From: Comamonadaceae bacterium
GTDB lineage: Bacteria > Pseudomonadota > Gammaproteobacteria > Burkholderiales > Burkholderiaceae_C
Assembly: GCA_004144865.1 (NCBI GenBank)
Contig: SEAY01000013.1
Span: 1 to 64,000, forward strand
Direction: 5' to 3'
DNA: 64,000 nt
Positions within the stretch are counted from its first letter, which is position 1. The number at the start of each line of letters is the position of its first letter. Under the pieces are notes generated by a model, which was not told the origin of the DNA, did no database searches, and saw nothing but the letters and a program-made list of their open reading frames with translations. Positions 1-7,886 of this stretch are shown here, piece after piece. Made by a program: the position numbers and the translations under genes.

Positions 1-377
1 GTCTCATTCCCCTCCCGATACGCACTGGCCCTCTCCGCCTCGATGGGCCGGATCTCGAAGGCGAGCCCGCAGGCGAGGCAAGGATTGTCTGCCGCGATGC
101 GTGCGGCCTCTTCCAGGCTGCCGGCCAGGATGAACCAGTAGCCGCCGATCACCTCTTTGGCTTCGGTGAACGGGCCGTCCGTGATACCGGTGCGCGTGAC
201 GAGCTTCGCGTCCCGGGCGAGCCGCTGCCCGCGCTTGAACCTGCCTTGCGCGACCTGCGAGTCGTACCAGGCATAGAAGGCGTCGATGGCAGCCTGGATC
301 TCCTCCGGTGACTTGTCGGGATCCCACTGACCGCGCGACAGCAGGAGGTACTCTTTGAGCGCGGCGGGGTTCGGCAT
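1..377 (-). CDS. YCII/DGPF-domain protein, 3' end outside window
   Basis: This frame is absent from the ORF track because it runs open off the window edge; about 125 codons are visible. The protein begins MPNPAALKEYLLLSRGQ and carries the DGPF signature of the YCII-related family (TDGPFTEAKEVIGGYW), followed by an alpha/beta stretch ending AFEIRPIEA. AGGAG lies 7 bases before the ATG, which supports the start. Members are small dimeric ferredoxin-like proteins, often encoded near ECF sigma factors; their reaction is generally unknown. No neighbour is visible on the far side, so its partner cannot be read here. Confidence 0.85.
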   Translation of the reverse strand, partial: MPNPAALKEYLLLSRGQWDPDKSPEEIQAAIDAFYAWYDSQVAQGRFKRGQRLARDAKLVTRTGITDGPFTEAKEVIGGYWFILAGSLEEAARIAADNPCLACGLAFEIRPIEAERASAYREGNE

Positions 378-481
378 CGGCGGGTCTCCTGTTCAATCGA
401 ACTTGCGCATGCGGGAAGCAAGGGCCCGGATGCTGACGCAGGAAGCCTGGGAAGGCAACCTCCCGAAAGACAGTACCGCCT

Positions 482-1639
482 CTAGCGGATCCAGTTGCGG
501 CAGTGCTCCGCGCCGTGGGTGGCGACCGGCGTCACACCCGCGGGCTTGAAGTCGAAGCACAACGGAAACACCCGGCGCAGCACCGACTTGTCCATGCCAG
601 CGTCGAGGATGCTGACGTTCTCCACCAGCTCCTTCATCGCCTTGGGCGTCACCTTGGTCGTGGTGGCGTCGCCTATGTTGCGCATGACCGTGCCCGCCAC
701 GGGGGAGCGCTTGGTCGCGAGCCAGGCGCGGAATTCCTCGGCCATCCTCAGGCCCTTCCCGCTCGGGTCGAGTTTCATCGCTTCTTCGGTTGACGACCTC
801 GAGCCCGGCACCGCCTTGAAGTAGACGTCGAACTCGCCGTCCCCAACCTTGCGCGGGCAGTCGGCGCCTTCGAGCTGGTACACGGGCGAGTAGAAGCGCC
901 CCACCCAGTCCCCACGCTGGTCCTCGAAATTCACCTCGTATTGCAGCAGGCATGCGCCGGGCCCGCCGATGTTGGCCGGCTTCCGCACCAGCACTTCCAG
1001 CGGGGCCGAGGTCTTGCGGGTGTTGCAGGTCTGCACGATGTTCGAAGACGCCCGGCCCTTGCTGCGCCTGGACGCATCGTCGAAGGCGGCCGATGCCGCC
1101 TCGTTGATGAGGCGGGCCGTGCCCCAGCCGTAGACATCGCCGTCCTTGCTGGAGCGGTACGTGCCGCAGCCGTTTCCGGACCAGGCGAGGACCACCGAGC
1201 AGTTCTTCCCGGCGCGCTCGCAGTTCTGGATCGCCAGCTTCTCCGCCGCGGCCAGCGAGTCCGCATCGCGCGCCCAGCCGTGGTGGATCACTTCCGTGCC
1301 GACCGCCAGCGCAGCGAACGGCGCGATGCGCAGCGCCGCCTCTTCCTTCTCGCGCTTCTCGGCGGCGGCCCGCGCGGCCTCGGCGGCACGCACCTCGGCT
1401 TCCACCTTGGCGCGGGCCTTGGTTTCGGCCTGTGCACTCGCCTGCTCCGCGGCCTTCGCCTGTGCTTCGCGCTTGCGCACTTCCGCTTCCAGTTCGCGCA
1501 GTTCGCGCGCCAAGCGCTGGGCTTCCGCACGCTCCTCCGCGCGGGAGGCGTTGGTCGCTTGCGCGATGGCGCCGGACGCCGCGAAGCCGAGGACGAGGTA
1601 CAGGACGACAGGATGGATGCGCGAGCGGTACTGGGCCAT
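482..1639 (-). CDS. Secreted coiled-coil protein with DUF4189-like domain
   Basis: The product is 385 residues. It starts with a clear signal peptide (MAQYRSRIHPVVLYLVLGF...GAIAQA), then a charged Ala/Glu/Arg coiled coil (about residues 30-90). Next comes a Cys-containing domain with FAALAVG, CERAGKNCSVV and GCGTY, which resembles DUF4189. The C-terminal 200 residues match nothing I recognise. The longer ORF in the track (994 aa) runs through the divergent gene and is not credible. The start is fixed by the signal peptide, yet no Shine-Dalgarno sequence precedes it: the ATG lies inside an inverted repeat shared with the gene at 1679. Function unknown; periplasmic or outer-membrane location is inferred. 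Confidence 0.75.
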   Translation of the reverse strand: MAQYRSRIHPVVLYLVLGFAASGAIAQATNASRAEERAEAQRLARELRELEAEVRKREAQAKAAEQASAQAETKARAKVEAEVRAAEAARAAAEKREKEEAALRIAPFAALAVGTEVIHHGWARDADSLAAAEKLAIQNCERAGKNCSVVLAWSGNGCGTYRSSKDGDVYGWGTARLINEAASAAFDDASRRSKGRASSNIVQTCNTRKTSAPLEVLVRKPANIGGPGACLLQYEVNFEDQRGDWVGRFYSPVYQLEGADCPRKVGDGEFDVYFKAVPGSRSSTEEAMKLDPSGKGLRMAEEFRAWLATKRSPVAGTVMRNIGDATTTKVTPKAMKELVENVSILDAGMDKSVLRRVFPLCFDFKPAGVTPVATHGAEHCRNWIR

Positions 1640-1681
1640 ACGGATGAGTTTAAGCGCGCCTTGGCTAAACTCATCCGTATG
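1637..1681. repeat. Perfect 15-bp inverted repeat containing both divergent start codons
   Basis: CATACGGATGAGTTT and AAACTCATCCGTATG are exact reverse complements separated by 15 bases. The outer ends are the ATG codons of the two divergent secreted-protein genes. Each ATG is preceded by the same sequence, TTAAACTCATCCGT or CTAAACTCATCCGT. TAAACT could act as a -10 box on either side, which would place transcription starts at or next to the ATG and so give leaderless messages. It could also be an operator. The symmetry is directly visible; the function is inferred. Confidence 0.7.
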
Positions 1682-3400
1682 CAGCACCTCCGAACGAGCC
1701 TTCCTCCTGCCCTGCGTGCCGTGGCCACGGCCGCCTTGATCGTGGCCGCCGGGGGCGCAGCGGCGCAAGCTCCCTCCGGCGCCGGCACCGAAGTGCCGGA
1801 GGCGATGAAGCGCCTGGCCACCGACGATCCGCAGGAGCAGCGCGCGCGCTGGGGCGACCTGGCCGCAGTGGCGGGGAAGATCTGGCTGCACGCCGCCCCC
1901 GGCGACGTGGCCAGCGTCTGGCGCGATGCGCAATGGGTCGTGCCCGGCGCCGTGATGCGCTACCAGCGCGGCTTCTGCCTCGCGATGCAGTGCCAGCGCA
2001 CCGACTACCTGGTGCACTACAACGCCGAGGCGAAGCAGCTGGAGTTCTTCGAGAAGGGCGAGAAGGCGTACACGAGCCGCATCCAGGAGGACGGATCGGT
2101 GCGCCTGGTGGGCACGGGGATCGTGGGCGTGCTCACGGCCGAAACCCTGAAGTTCGATGCGGCCAGCAACACCTTCTACAGCGACAAGCATGAACTGAAG
2201 GCCTCGACCGAGGCCCAGCTGGGAGCCGTCACGCGCGGCTTCGCGGGCGATGCGCGCGGCACCGGCGCGCCCGGGACGGCCGCGGAGGCGCAGCTGCGCG
2301 CGGAGCTCGCGCAGGCGAAGGCGCAGCTCGAAGCCCTGCGCCAGCAGCAGGCCGCCGCGGCCGCGCCCATTCCCGCGCCGCCGCCGGCCGTGCGGCCGCC
2401 GAGCGCCGCGCAGCAGAAGGCGGCGGAGCAGCGGGCACGGCTGGAGGCGCGGCTGCGCGAAGCGGACGAGCGCAAGCTGCAAGCCGAAGCGCGTGCACGC
2501 GAGGCGGAGCATCGCGCGCGTGAAGAGGCGCAGGCGCGCATCGCAGCGGCCCTGCAGGCCAAGGAGGAGTCCGAGGCCCGCACGGCCGCGGCGCAGCGGG
2601 CGGCAGCGCAGAAGGCCGCCGCGCCATCGCAGCCTGCTGCGGCAGTCGCCCCCGCCGCGGCCGCGCCTGCTGCGACGGCCGCAGCGAAACCGGCAGCGCC
2701 CACTGCACGGACGAATGCCTGCGGCGGCGTCGATGGCGTCTACGGCACGGGGGCCAACTACCGCATCGAGGTCAAGTTCGAAGGCGAGACCCTGACCGTG
2801 CGCGAACCGAACCGCACCTCGGTCTACCGGCACGAGGGCCGCTGCCAGTACGCCTTCACGCATCCCACCGGCGTGACCTATCGCATGGGCGTCACGCCGC
2901 GCGCGCTGTCCGCGTACAAGCAGGACCCCGCGAGCGCGACCCCGCTGGCGCTGATCCAGGCGCACGCCGCGCCCCAGGCCAGCGGCAGTTGCAAGGCGCA
3001 GGAGATCCCGGTGCAGAACCCCGCCGCGCTGCACCCGGGCATGACGCGCCTGTTCGGGCTGCATGCCGTCGCCGGCGTGAAGGTGCCGGGCACCTACCGC
3101 GCGCCGGAGCCCGACGGGCATCCCTGGACCGAACTGGGCGCGGGGGGCAACGGCGGCGTCTTCGAGGTGTACGGCGCGCCCAAGCGCGAGTACCGCTACA
3201 ACATCGTGCGCTGGTACATCCAGGCCAACTGCGACGGCACGCCGCTGCGCGAGTCCTTCGAGGCCGCCGACCGTTACTTCGTGATCTTCCAGCTGGACCG
3301 CCCCTACACGGGGCTGGAATGGCACCGCATGCAATACATCGTTCGCAAGGGGCAGGATCGCGTGTCGATCGACGACCGCGCCAAGGGGAAGATGGAGTAG
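1679..3400 (+). CDS. Large secreted coiled-coil protein of unknown function
   Basis: The product is 573 residues. A signal peptide (MQHLRTSLPPALRAVATAALIVAAGGAAAQA) is followed by a globular region to about residue 190. A long Ala/Glu/Arg/Gln coiled coil broken by a Pro-rich segment (about 195-340) comes next, then a C-terminal domain rich in Tyr and Trp with scattered Cys (NACGGVDGVYG, EGRCQYAF, QANCDG). I do not recognise a named family. The track's 819-aa version begins upstream inside the divergent gene; the signal peptide shows that ATG 1679 is the start. It is divergent from the DUF4189-like gene and shares the palindromic start region, so the two may be co-expressed envelope proteins. 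Confidence 0.75.
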   Translation: MQHLRTSLPPALRAVATAALIVAAGGAAAQAPSGAGTEVPEAMKRLATDDPQEQRARWGDLAAVAGKIWLHAAPGDVASVWRDAQWVVPGAVMRYQRGFCLAMQCQRTDYLVHYNAEAKQLEFFEKGEKAYTSRIQEDGSVRLVGTGIVGVLTAETLKFDAASNTFYSDKHELKASTEAQLGAVTRGFAGDARGTGAPGTAAEAQLRAELAQAKAQLEALRQQQAAAAAPIPAPPPAVRPPSAAQQKAAEQRARLEARLREADERKLQAEARAREAEHRAREEAQARIAAALQAKEESEARTAAAQRAAAQKAAAPSQPAAAVAPAAAAPAATAAAKPAAPTARTNACGGVDGVYGTGANYRIEVKFEGETLTVREPNRTSVYRHEGRCQYAFTHPTGVTYRMGVTPRALSAYKQDPASATPLALIQAHAAPQASGSCKAQEIPVQNPAALHPGMTRLFGLHAVAGVKVPGTYRAPEPDGHPWTELGAGGNGGVFEVYGAPKREYRYNIVRWYIQANCDGTPLRESFEAADRYFVIFQLDRPYTGLEWHRMQYIVRKGQDRVSIDDRAKGKME

Positions 3401-3425
3401 CGGCGGACAGCCGCAGTCGAGCGCA

Positions 3426-3450
3426 TTGCCAGATGCAACAGGGTTGGCAA
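3426..3450. promoter_or_regulatory. Possible operator: TTGCCA-N13-TGGCAA
   Basis: An inverted repeat with 6-base arms lies 53 bases upstream of the flavoprotein start. TTGCCA also resembles a -35 box. Short repeats like this occur by chance, so support is weak. Confidence 0.25.
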
Positions 3451-3502
3451 ATGCGGCCGGCGTCACCTAGGCTGCCTTGGTCTTCTCGACGCGGAGGGCG
3501 CC

Positions 3503-4927
3503 ATGACGCAAGCAATGTCCGGCTCGCAAACACGGGCTGGCGCGGTACTCGGTGAGGCGGCGCTCGGGCAACTGCGGCAAACGATCCGCGGGCGCGTGGC
3601 CGTCGCGGGCTCGCAGGATTACGAAGAGGCGCGCACCGTCTGGAACGGCATGATCGATCGCCATCCCGCGGTGGCCGTGCGTTGCGCGGGCGTCGCGGAC
3701 GTGCTGCGGGCCATTCAGTTCGCGCGCGACAACGACCTCGTGCTCGCGGTGCGCGGCGGTGGCCACAACATCGCCGGCAATGCGGTCTGCGACGGCGGCC
3801 TGCAGATCGACCTGTCACTGATGAAATCGGTGCGCATCGATCCGGCGCGTCGCGTGGCCCGCGTCGAGCCCGGCGTGACGCTCGGTGAGTTCGACCGCGA
3901 GGCGCAGGCCTTCGGCCTGGCAACGCCGCTGGGCATCAACTCGACGACAGGCGTCGGCGGCCTCACCCTGGGCGGCGGATTCGGCTGGCTCAGCCGCTCG
4001 CTGGGCCTGTCGATCGACAACCTGCTCTCGGTCGACGTGGCCACGGCCGCCGGCACGCTCATCACCGCCAGCGAGAAGGAGAACGCCGACCTGTTCTGGG
4101 GCGTGCGTGGCGGGGGCGGCAACTTCGGCGTGGTCACGTCCTTCGAGTTCAAGCTGCATCCGGTCGGGCCGAACGTGCTGGCTGGACTCGTGATCCACCC
4201 GCTGGCAGCGGCCAAGGAGGTCCTGCGCTTCAAGCGCGAGTTCGTCGCCAGCGCACCGGACGGCTTCGTCTGCTGGTTCGTGCTGCGGCAGGCGCCTCCG
4301 CTGCCCTTCCTTCCCCCCGAGTGGCATGGCAAGGAGATCCTGGCGCTGGCCATGTGCTACGCCGGCGACGTTGCGGAAGGCGAGCGCATCGCCAAGCCCT
4401 TGCGGGAATTCGGCAAGCCGATCGCCGATATCGTCGCGCCGATGCCGTACACGGCTTGGCAGACCGTGCTCGATCCGCTCCTGACGCCCGGGGCGCGCAA
4501 CTACTGGAAGTCCCACGATTTCGCCGGGCTCCCGGATGGCCTGCTGGACGTGCTGATCGATCACGCGGGCCGCATCCCAGATCCGCAGACGGAGATCGCG
4601 TGTGCCCAGCTTGGCGGCGCCGTCAGCCGGGTGCCCCGCACCGAGACGGCCTACAACCACCGGGATGGGCAGTACGTCCTCAACGTGCACTGCCGCTGGG
4701 CCGATCCGTCCAAGGACGACGCCTGCATCGCCTGGGCGCGCGAGCTCTGGCGGGCGGCGGCACCGTTTTCCACCGGCAGCGTGTACGTCAACTTCCTCAC
4801 CCAGGAAGAAGGCAGCCGCGTGCGCGATGCCTATGGCGAGAACTACGAGCAGCTGGTGGCGCTGAAGAACAAGTACGACCCGAAGAACCTCTTCGGCGTC
4901 AACCAGAACATCCAGCCCACGGTCTGA
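3503..4927 (+). CDS. FAD-binding oxidoreductase, berberine-bridge-enzyme type
   Basis: The product is 474 residues. The N-terminal PCMH-type FAD domain contains VRGGGHNIAGN, whose His (about residue 88) is the usual covalent FAD attachment site. GGLTLGGGFGWLSRSLGLSIDNL and DLFWGVRGGGGNFGVV follow. The C-terminal BBE motif is present as NKYDPKNLFGVNQNI. The second, cysteinyl FAD link of bicovalent enzymes is not seen. No signal peptide is evident, so a cytoplasmic location is likely. GGAGG precedes the ATG. Such enzymes oxidise alcohols, sugars or other small molecules; the substrate is not predictable here. The VOC and metallo-hydrolase genes follow closely on the same strand. Confidence 0.9.
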   Translation: MTQAMSGSQTRAGAVLGEAALGQLRQTIRGRVAVAGSQDYEEARTVWNGMIDRHPAVAVRCAGVADVLRAIQFARDNDLVLAVRGGGHNIAGNAVCDGGLQIDLSLMKSVRIDPARRVARVEPGVTLGEFDREAQAFGLATPLGINSTTGVGGLTLGGGFGWLSRSLGLSIDNLLSVDVATAAGTLITASEKENADLFWGVRGGGGNFGVVTSFEFKLHPVGPNVLAGLVIHPLAAAKEVLRFKREFVASAPDGFVCWFVLRQAPPLPFLPPEWHGKEILALAMCYAGDVAEGERIAKPLREFGKPIADIVAPMPYTAWQTVLDPLLTPGARNYWKSHDFAGLPDGLLDVLIDHAGRIPDPQTEIACAQLGGAVSRVPRTETAYNHRDGQYVLNVHCRWADPSKDDACIAWARELWRAAAPFSTGSVYVNFLTQEEGSRVRDAYGENYEQLVALKNKYDPKNLFGVNQNIQPTV

Positions 4928-4934
4928 CGTCTTC

Positions 4935-5336
4935 GTGAGCGGCGAAATCCAAAGGGACCGACGCCCCGCGGCGATCGAATCCATCAGCGCCATCACGCTG
5001 GCTACGCACGACATGCCACGCGCCGTGCGCTTCTACGAAGCGCTCGGCTTTGCGTTGCGCTACGGAGGGCCGTCGGCCTCCTTCAGCAGCTTCAGCGCAG
5101 GCAACGCATGCCTGAACCTCACCACCGAAGGCAGCGATCGGGAGTGGTCCTGGTGGGGCCGCGTGATCTTCCACGTCGTGGACGTCGATGCGCTTCACCG
5201 ACGGGCCGTGGCGGCCGGCTTGCAGCCGCAGGACGCCCCGCGCGACGCCACGTGGGGAGAGCGCTATTTCCACGTCACGGACCCCGATGGGCACGAGCTG
5301 AGCTTCGCAACGCCGTTGAGCCGCGGCAGGCCGTAG
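4935..5336 (+). CDS. VOC (glyoxalase/bleomycin-resistance fold) family protein
   Basis: The product is 133 residues from a GTG start 7 bases after the preceding stop codon. The fold is suggested by the paired beta-alpha-beta pattern: SAITLATHDMPRAVRFYEALGF at the N-terminus and YFHVTDPDGHELSFATPL at the C-terminus. The last motif is the typical VOC metal-ligand segment. Family members include lyases, dioxygenases and resistance proteins, so no specific reaction is assigned. Tight spacing suggests an operon with the flavoprotein upstream and the metallo-hydrolase 16 bases downstream. Confidence 0.8.
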   Translation: MSGEIQRDRRPAAIESISAITLATHDMPRAVRFYEALGFALRYGGPSASFSSFSAGNACLNLTTEGSDREWSWWGRVIFHVVDVDALHRRAVAAGLQPQDAPRDATWGERYFHVTDPDGHELSFATPLSRGRP

Positions 5337-5352
5337 GCCCACTCGAGCTCGT

Positions 5353-6492
5353 ATGAAATCCAAGCTTTCTCGCTGGGTCGTTCGTGCGACCGTCGTGCTG
5401 GCGGCCGTGGCGGCCGTGCTCTCTCTTGCGGGATGGGCCGTGTTGTCGCAGCCGCAGTTCGGCGCACCCATGGACAGTGCGCGGCTGGCGCGCGCCATGG
5501 CCAACCCCCAATACCGTGAAGGCCGCTTCACCAATCTGGAGCCGGAGACCCCGACCAGCGCAGCGGCTGTCGGCGACTATGTGGTGCGGCAGTTCTCCGG
5601 CGACGAAATGCGTGAGCCGCCGAGGCCCGTGCCGGTGCTGACCGTGGACGAGGCGGTGCTTGCGGCCGCGCCGCCGCCCCGGGGGCTACGAGCGTTCTGG
5701 ATCGGCCACGCCAGCGTTTATGTGGAGCTCGACGGGCTGCGCTTCCTGCTGGATCCGGTGTTCGCCGAGCGTGCGTCGCCGCTGCCCGTCGGCCCCACGC
5801 GCTTTCATTCGCCGCCGATTGCGCTGGCCGACTTGCCCGCCATCGATGCGGTCCTCATCTCCCACGACCACTACGATCACCTGGACATGGACACGGTGCG
5901 GCACCTCGCTGGTCGCGGCTCCCGGTTCTACGTGCCGCTGGGCATAGGCGCCCATCTCGAACGCTGGGGCGTGCCGGCCGGCCAGATCGAGGAACTGGAG
6001 TGGTGGCAGCAGCGCATGGTCGGCAGCGTGCGCATCGTGTGCACGCCGACACGCCACTACTCGGGGCGCGCGCCGGGCGTTCGCAGTCCGACCCTGTGGT
6101 CAAGCTGGTCGGTCATCGGCCCGCAGCACCGCTTCTTCTACAGCGGCGACACCGGCTACTCGAAGCACTTCGGGGATATCGGTGCGCGGCTGGGGCCCTT
6201 CGACATCGCATTCATCAAGATCGGCGCCTACGGCCCGGGCGCCTCCTGGGTCGACATCCACATGCCGCCCGAACAAGCCGTGCAGGTGCATCGCGACGTG
6301 CGTGGCAAGCGGATGTTCCCGGTTCACTGGTCGACCTTCAACCTCGCGTACCACGACTGGGACGAGCCGATCCGCCGCACGGCGGCCGAGGCAGCTCGCA
6401 CGGGGGTCGAGCTGGTGACTCCGCGCGTTGGCGAATGGGTGGATGCCGACCGTGCGTTCGAATCGACGCGATGGTGGGAGGCGGTGCGCTGA
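5353..6492 (+). CDS. Membrane-anchored metallo-beta-lactamase-fold hydrolase, NAPE-PLD/UlaG-like
   Basis: The product is 379 residues with an N-terminal hydrophobic anchor (about residues 10-33) and then an MBL-fold domain. The zinc motif appears as SHDHYDHLD (about residue 170), and downstream ligands are plausible at CTPTRHYSGR, YSGDTGYS and FPVHWSTF. The arrangement GHASVYVELDGLRFLLDPVF before the HxHxDH motif is typical of NAPE-hydrolysing phospholipase D-like proteins. A role in lipid or phosphodiester hydrolysis at the membrane is inferred from family only. It is the last gene of the three-gene plus-strand group. Confidence 0.85.
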   Translation: MKSKLSRWVVRATVVLAAVAAVLSLAGWAVLSQPQFGAPMDSARLARAMANPQYREGRFTNLEPETPTSAAAVGDYVVRQFSGDEMREPPRPVPVLTVDEAVLAAAPPPRGLRAFWIGHASVYVELDGLRFLLDPVFAERASPLPVGPTRFHSPPIALADLPAIDAVLISHDHYDHLDMDTVRHLAGRGSRFYVPLGIGAHLERWGVPAGQIEELEWWQQRMVGSVRIVCTPTRHYSGRAPGVRSPTLWSSWSVIGPQHRFFYSGDTGYSKHFGDIGARLGPFDIAFIKIGAYGPGASWVDIHMPPEQAVQVHRDVRGKRMFPVHWSTFNLAYHDWDEPIRRTAAEAARTGVELVTPRVGEWVDADRAFESTRWWEAVR

Positions 6493-6653
6493 AGGGACGG
6501 TGCAACCGGGCGTTCGCGGTGGCCCAAGTGGCTTTACCGCAGTGCGCTTTCCTACGAAGACGTGCCCAGATCCCTCACAAACCATCGCTGCCGGGCCATC
6601 TAGCTTAGGGCCCACGGCCGGAATGGTCCGGCGAACACAGCGAGAGGAACCAC

Positions 6654-6818
6654 ATGCCCCAGTCGACCAAGGACACCCAGGGTGGGAAGACCCACTCCAA
6701 GAAGAAGACGCATTCGAGCGGCGCCGCTTCGGACAAGGCGGCCGCGAAGAAGTCGGGGCGTTCCAGCGCCTCCCCCACCGGCCCCATCAAGCACGGCGAG
6801 AAGAAGACCACGCCCTGA
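6654..6818 (+). CDS. Small Lys/Ser-rich basic protein
   Basis: This 54-residue ORF is too short for the track: MPQSTKDTQGGKTHSKKKTH... ending HGEKKTTP. It is hydrophilic, rich in Lys, Ser and Thr, has no hydrophobic core and is probably disordered. GAGAGGA lies 5 bases before the ATG, and a strong hairpin follows 10 bases after the stop, which together support a real gene. It resembles the small basic proteins many Burkholderiales carry; nucleic-acid binding is a guess. Confidence 0.6.
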   Translation: MPQSTKDTQGGKTHSKKKTHSSGAASDKAAAKKSGRSSASPTGPIKHGEKKTTP

Positions 6819-6828
6819 GGATGACCTG

Positions 6829-6853
6829 AAGGGTCGGCCGGGAGCCGACCCTT
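6829..6853. terminator. Hairpin between convergent genes
   Basis: AAGGGTCGGC and GCCGACCCTT form a perfect 10-bp stem with a 5-base loop. It lies between the stop of the small basic gene (+) and the stop of the Bug gene (-), so it may serve both. There is no long T-run on either side. Confidence 0.65.
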
Positions 6854-6874
6854 CCCGACTCTCCAGCCTGGAGC

Positions 6875-7858
6875 TCAATCCATCTGGATCTTCGCCTTGC
6901 GGATGACGTCGCTCCACAGCTTCGCGTCATCGTTGATCATCTTCTGGAACACCGCAGGCGAGCCGCCGATGCGCTGGGCCCCCAGGGCTTCCAGGCGTTC
7001 CTTGAATTCCGGCTGCTCCATGGCCGTGTTGATGGCCGCATTGAGCTTGGCCACCACGGTGTCCGGCGTGCCCGCCTTCGCGACGATCCCGAACCAGGAG
7101 TAGAGCTCGAATCCCTTGATGCCCTGCTCGTCGAGCGTGGGGACGTCAGGGAACTGCGGCGAGCGCTGGAGTGCCGTCACGCCCAGCGAACGCAGGCGGC
7201 CGGACTTCAGCATGGACTGCGCCGAGAACTCGATGTCGAAGTACGCCGGCACCTCGCCGGCCAGGACGGCCGTGATGGCGGGCGCGGAGCCGCGGTAGGG
7301 AATCGGCTGCATCTCGATGCCGGTCACCTGCTTGAACCGCTCGGCGCCCAGGTGCGGCATGGTTCCGGTGCCGGACGAGGCGTACTGGAACTTGCCGCCG
7401 TCCTTCTTCGCGGCCGCGATCAGGTCGTGGATGCCCTTGCCCTGGAACGAGGGCGCCACCACCACCTGGTGCGGGCTGCGGAACACGCCTGCCACCGCAC
7501 GGAAGTCACGCAGCGGATCGAACGACATCGACGGGTACAGGAATTTTCCGGTGGCGACCACGTTGCTGGCCATCAGCAGGGTGTGCCCGTCGGCCGGCTG
7601 GGACAGCACGAGTTCGCTTCCCACGATGGCGCCTGCGCCCGGCTTGTTTTCCACCACGACGGCTTGGCCCAGGACCTTGCCCAGGCCCTGGGCGATGGCG
7701 CGCGCCGTGGTGTCCGACGGACCGCCGGCGGGGAACGGCACGATCAGGCGGATCGTCTTGCTCGGGAAATCCTGTGCGGCGGCCTGGCCCGGCAGGAGAG
7801 TGGCCAGCGCAAGACCTGCAGCGGCGAGGATGGCGGTACGACGGGACATCTGGGTCAT
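6875..7858 (-). CDS. Bug-family (TctC) periplasmic substrate-binding protein
   Basis: The product is 327 residues. The start is set at ATG 7858 (MTQMSRRTAILAAAGLALA...AAAQ, a Tat- or Sec-like signal peptide); the track's TTG seven codons upstream is less likely. The mature N-terminus, DFPSKTIRLIVPFPAGGPSDTTARAIAQGL, is the family hallmark, with VENKPGAGAIVGSELV and the ligand-loop region PYRGSAPA following. It is the last gene of the two-pair operon with FAD oxidoreductases. Ligands are typically di- or tricarboxylates or aromatic acids; the ligand here is unknown and no TctA/TctB membrane genes are present. Confidence 0.9.
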   Translation of the reverse strand: MTQMSRRTAILAAAGLALATLLPGQAAAQDFPSKTIRLIVPFPAGGPSDTTARAIAQGLGKVLGQAVVVENKPGAGAIVGSELVLSQPADGHTLLMASNVVATGKFLYPSMSFDPLRDFRAVAGVFRSPHQVVVAPSFQGKGIHDLIAAAKKDGGKFQYASSGTGTMPHLGAERFKQVTGIEMQPIPYRGSAPAITAVLAGEVPAYFDIEFSAQSMLKSGRLRSLGVTALQRSPQFPDVPTLDEQGIKGFELYSWFGIVAKAGTPDTVVAKLNAAINTAMEQPEFKERLEALGAQRIGGSPAVFQKMINDDAKLWSDVIRKAKIQMD

Positions 7859-7886
7859 CGGGGTCTCGATTTCTGTCAAGGCAGGT

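Noticed and set aside
482-3466. 994-residue minus-strand ORF spanning two divergent genes
   Set aside because: Only its last 385 codons form the DUF4189-like protein; the rest is antisense to the signal-peptide-bearing gene at 1679.
7859-7879. TTG start of the Bug protein at 7879
   Set aside because: It adds seven residues before a complete signal peptide; ATG 7858 is more natural.
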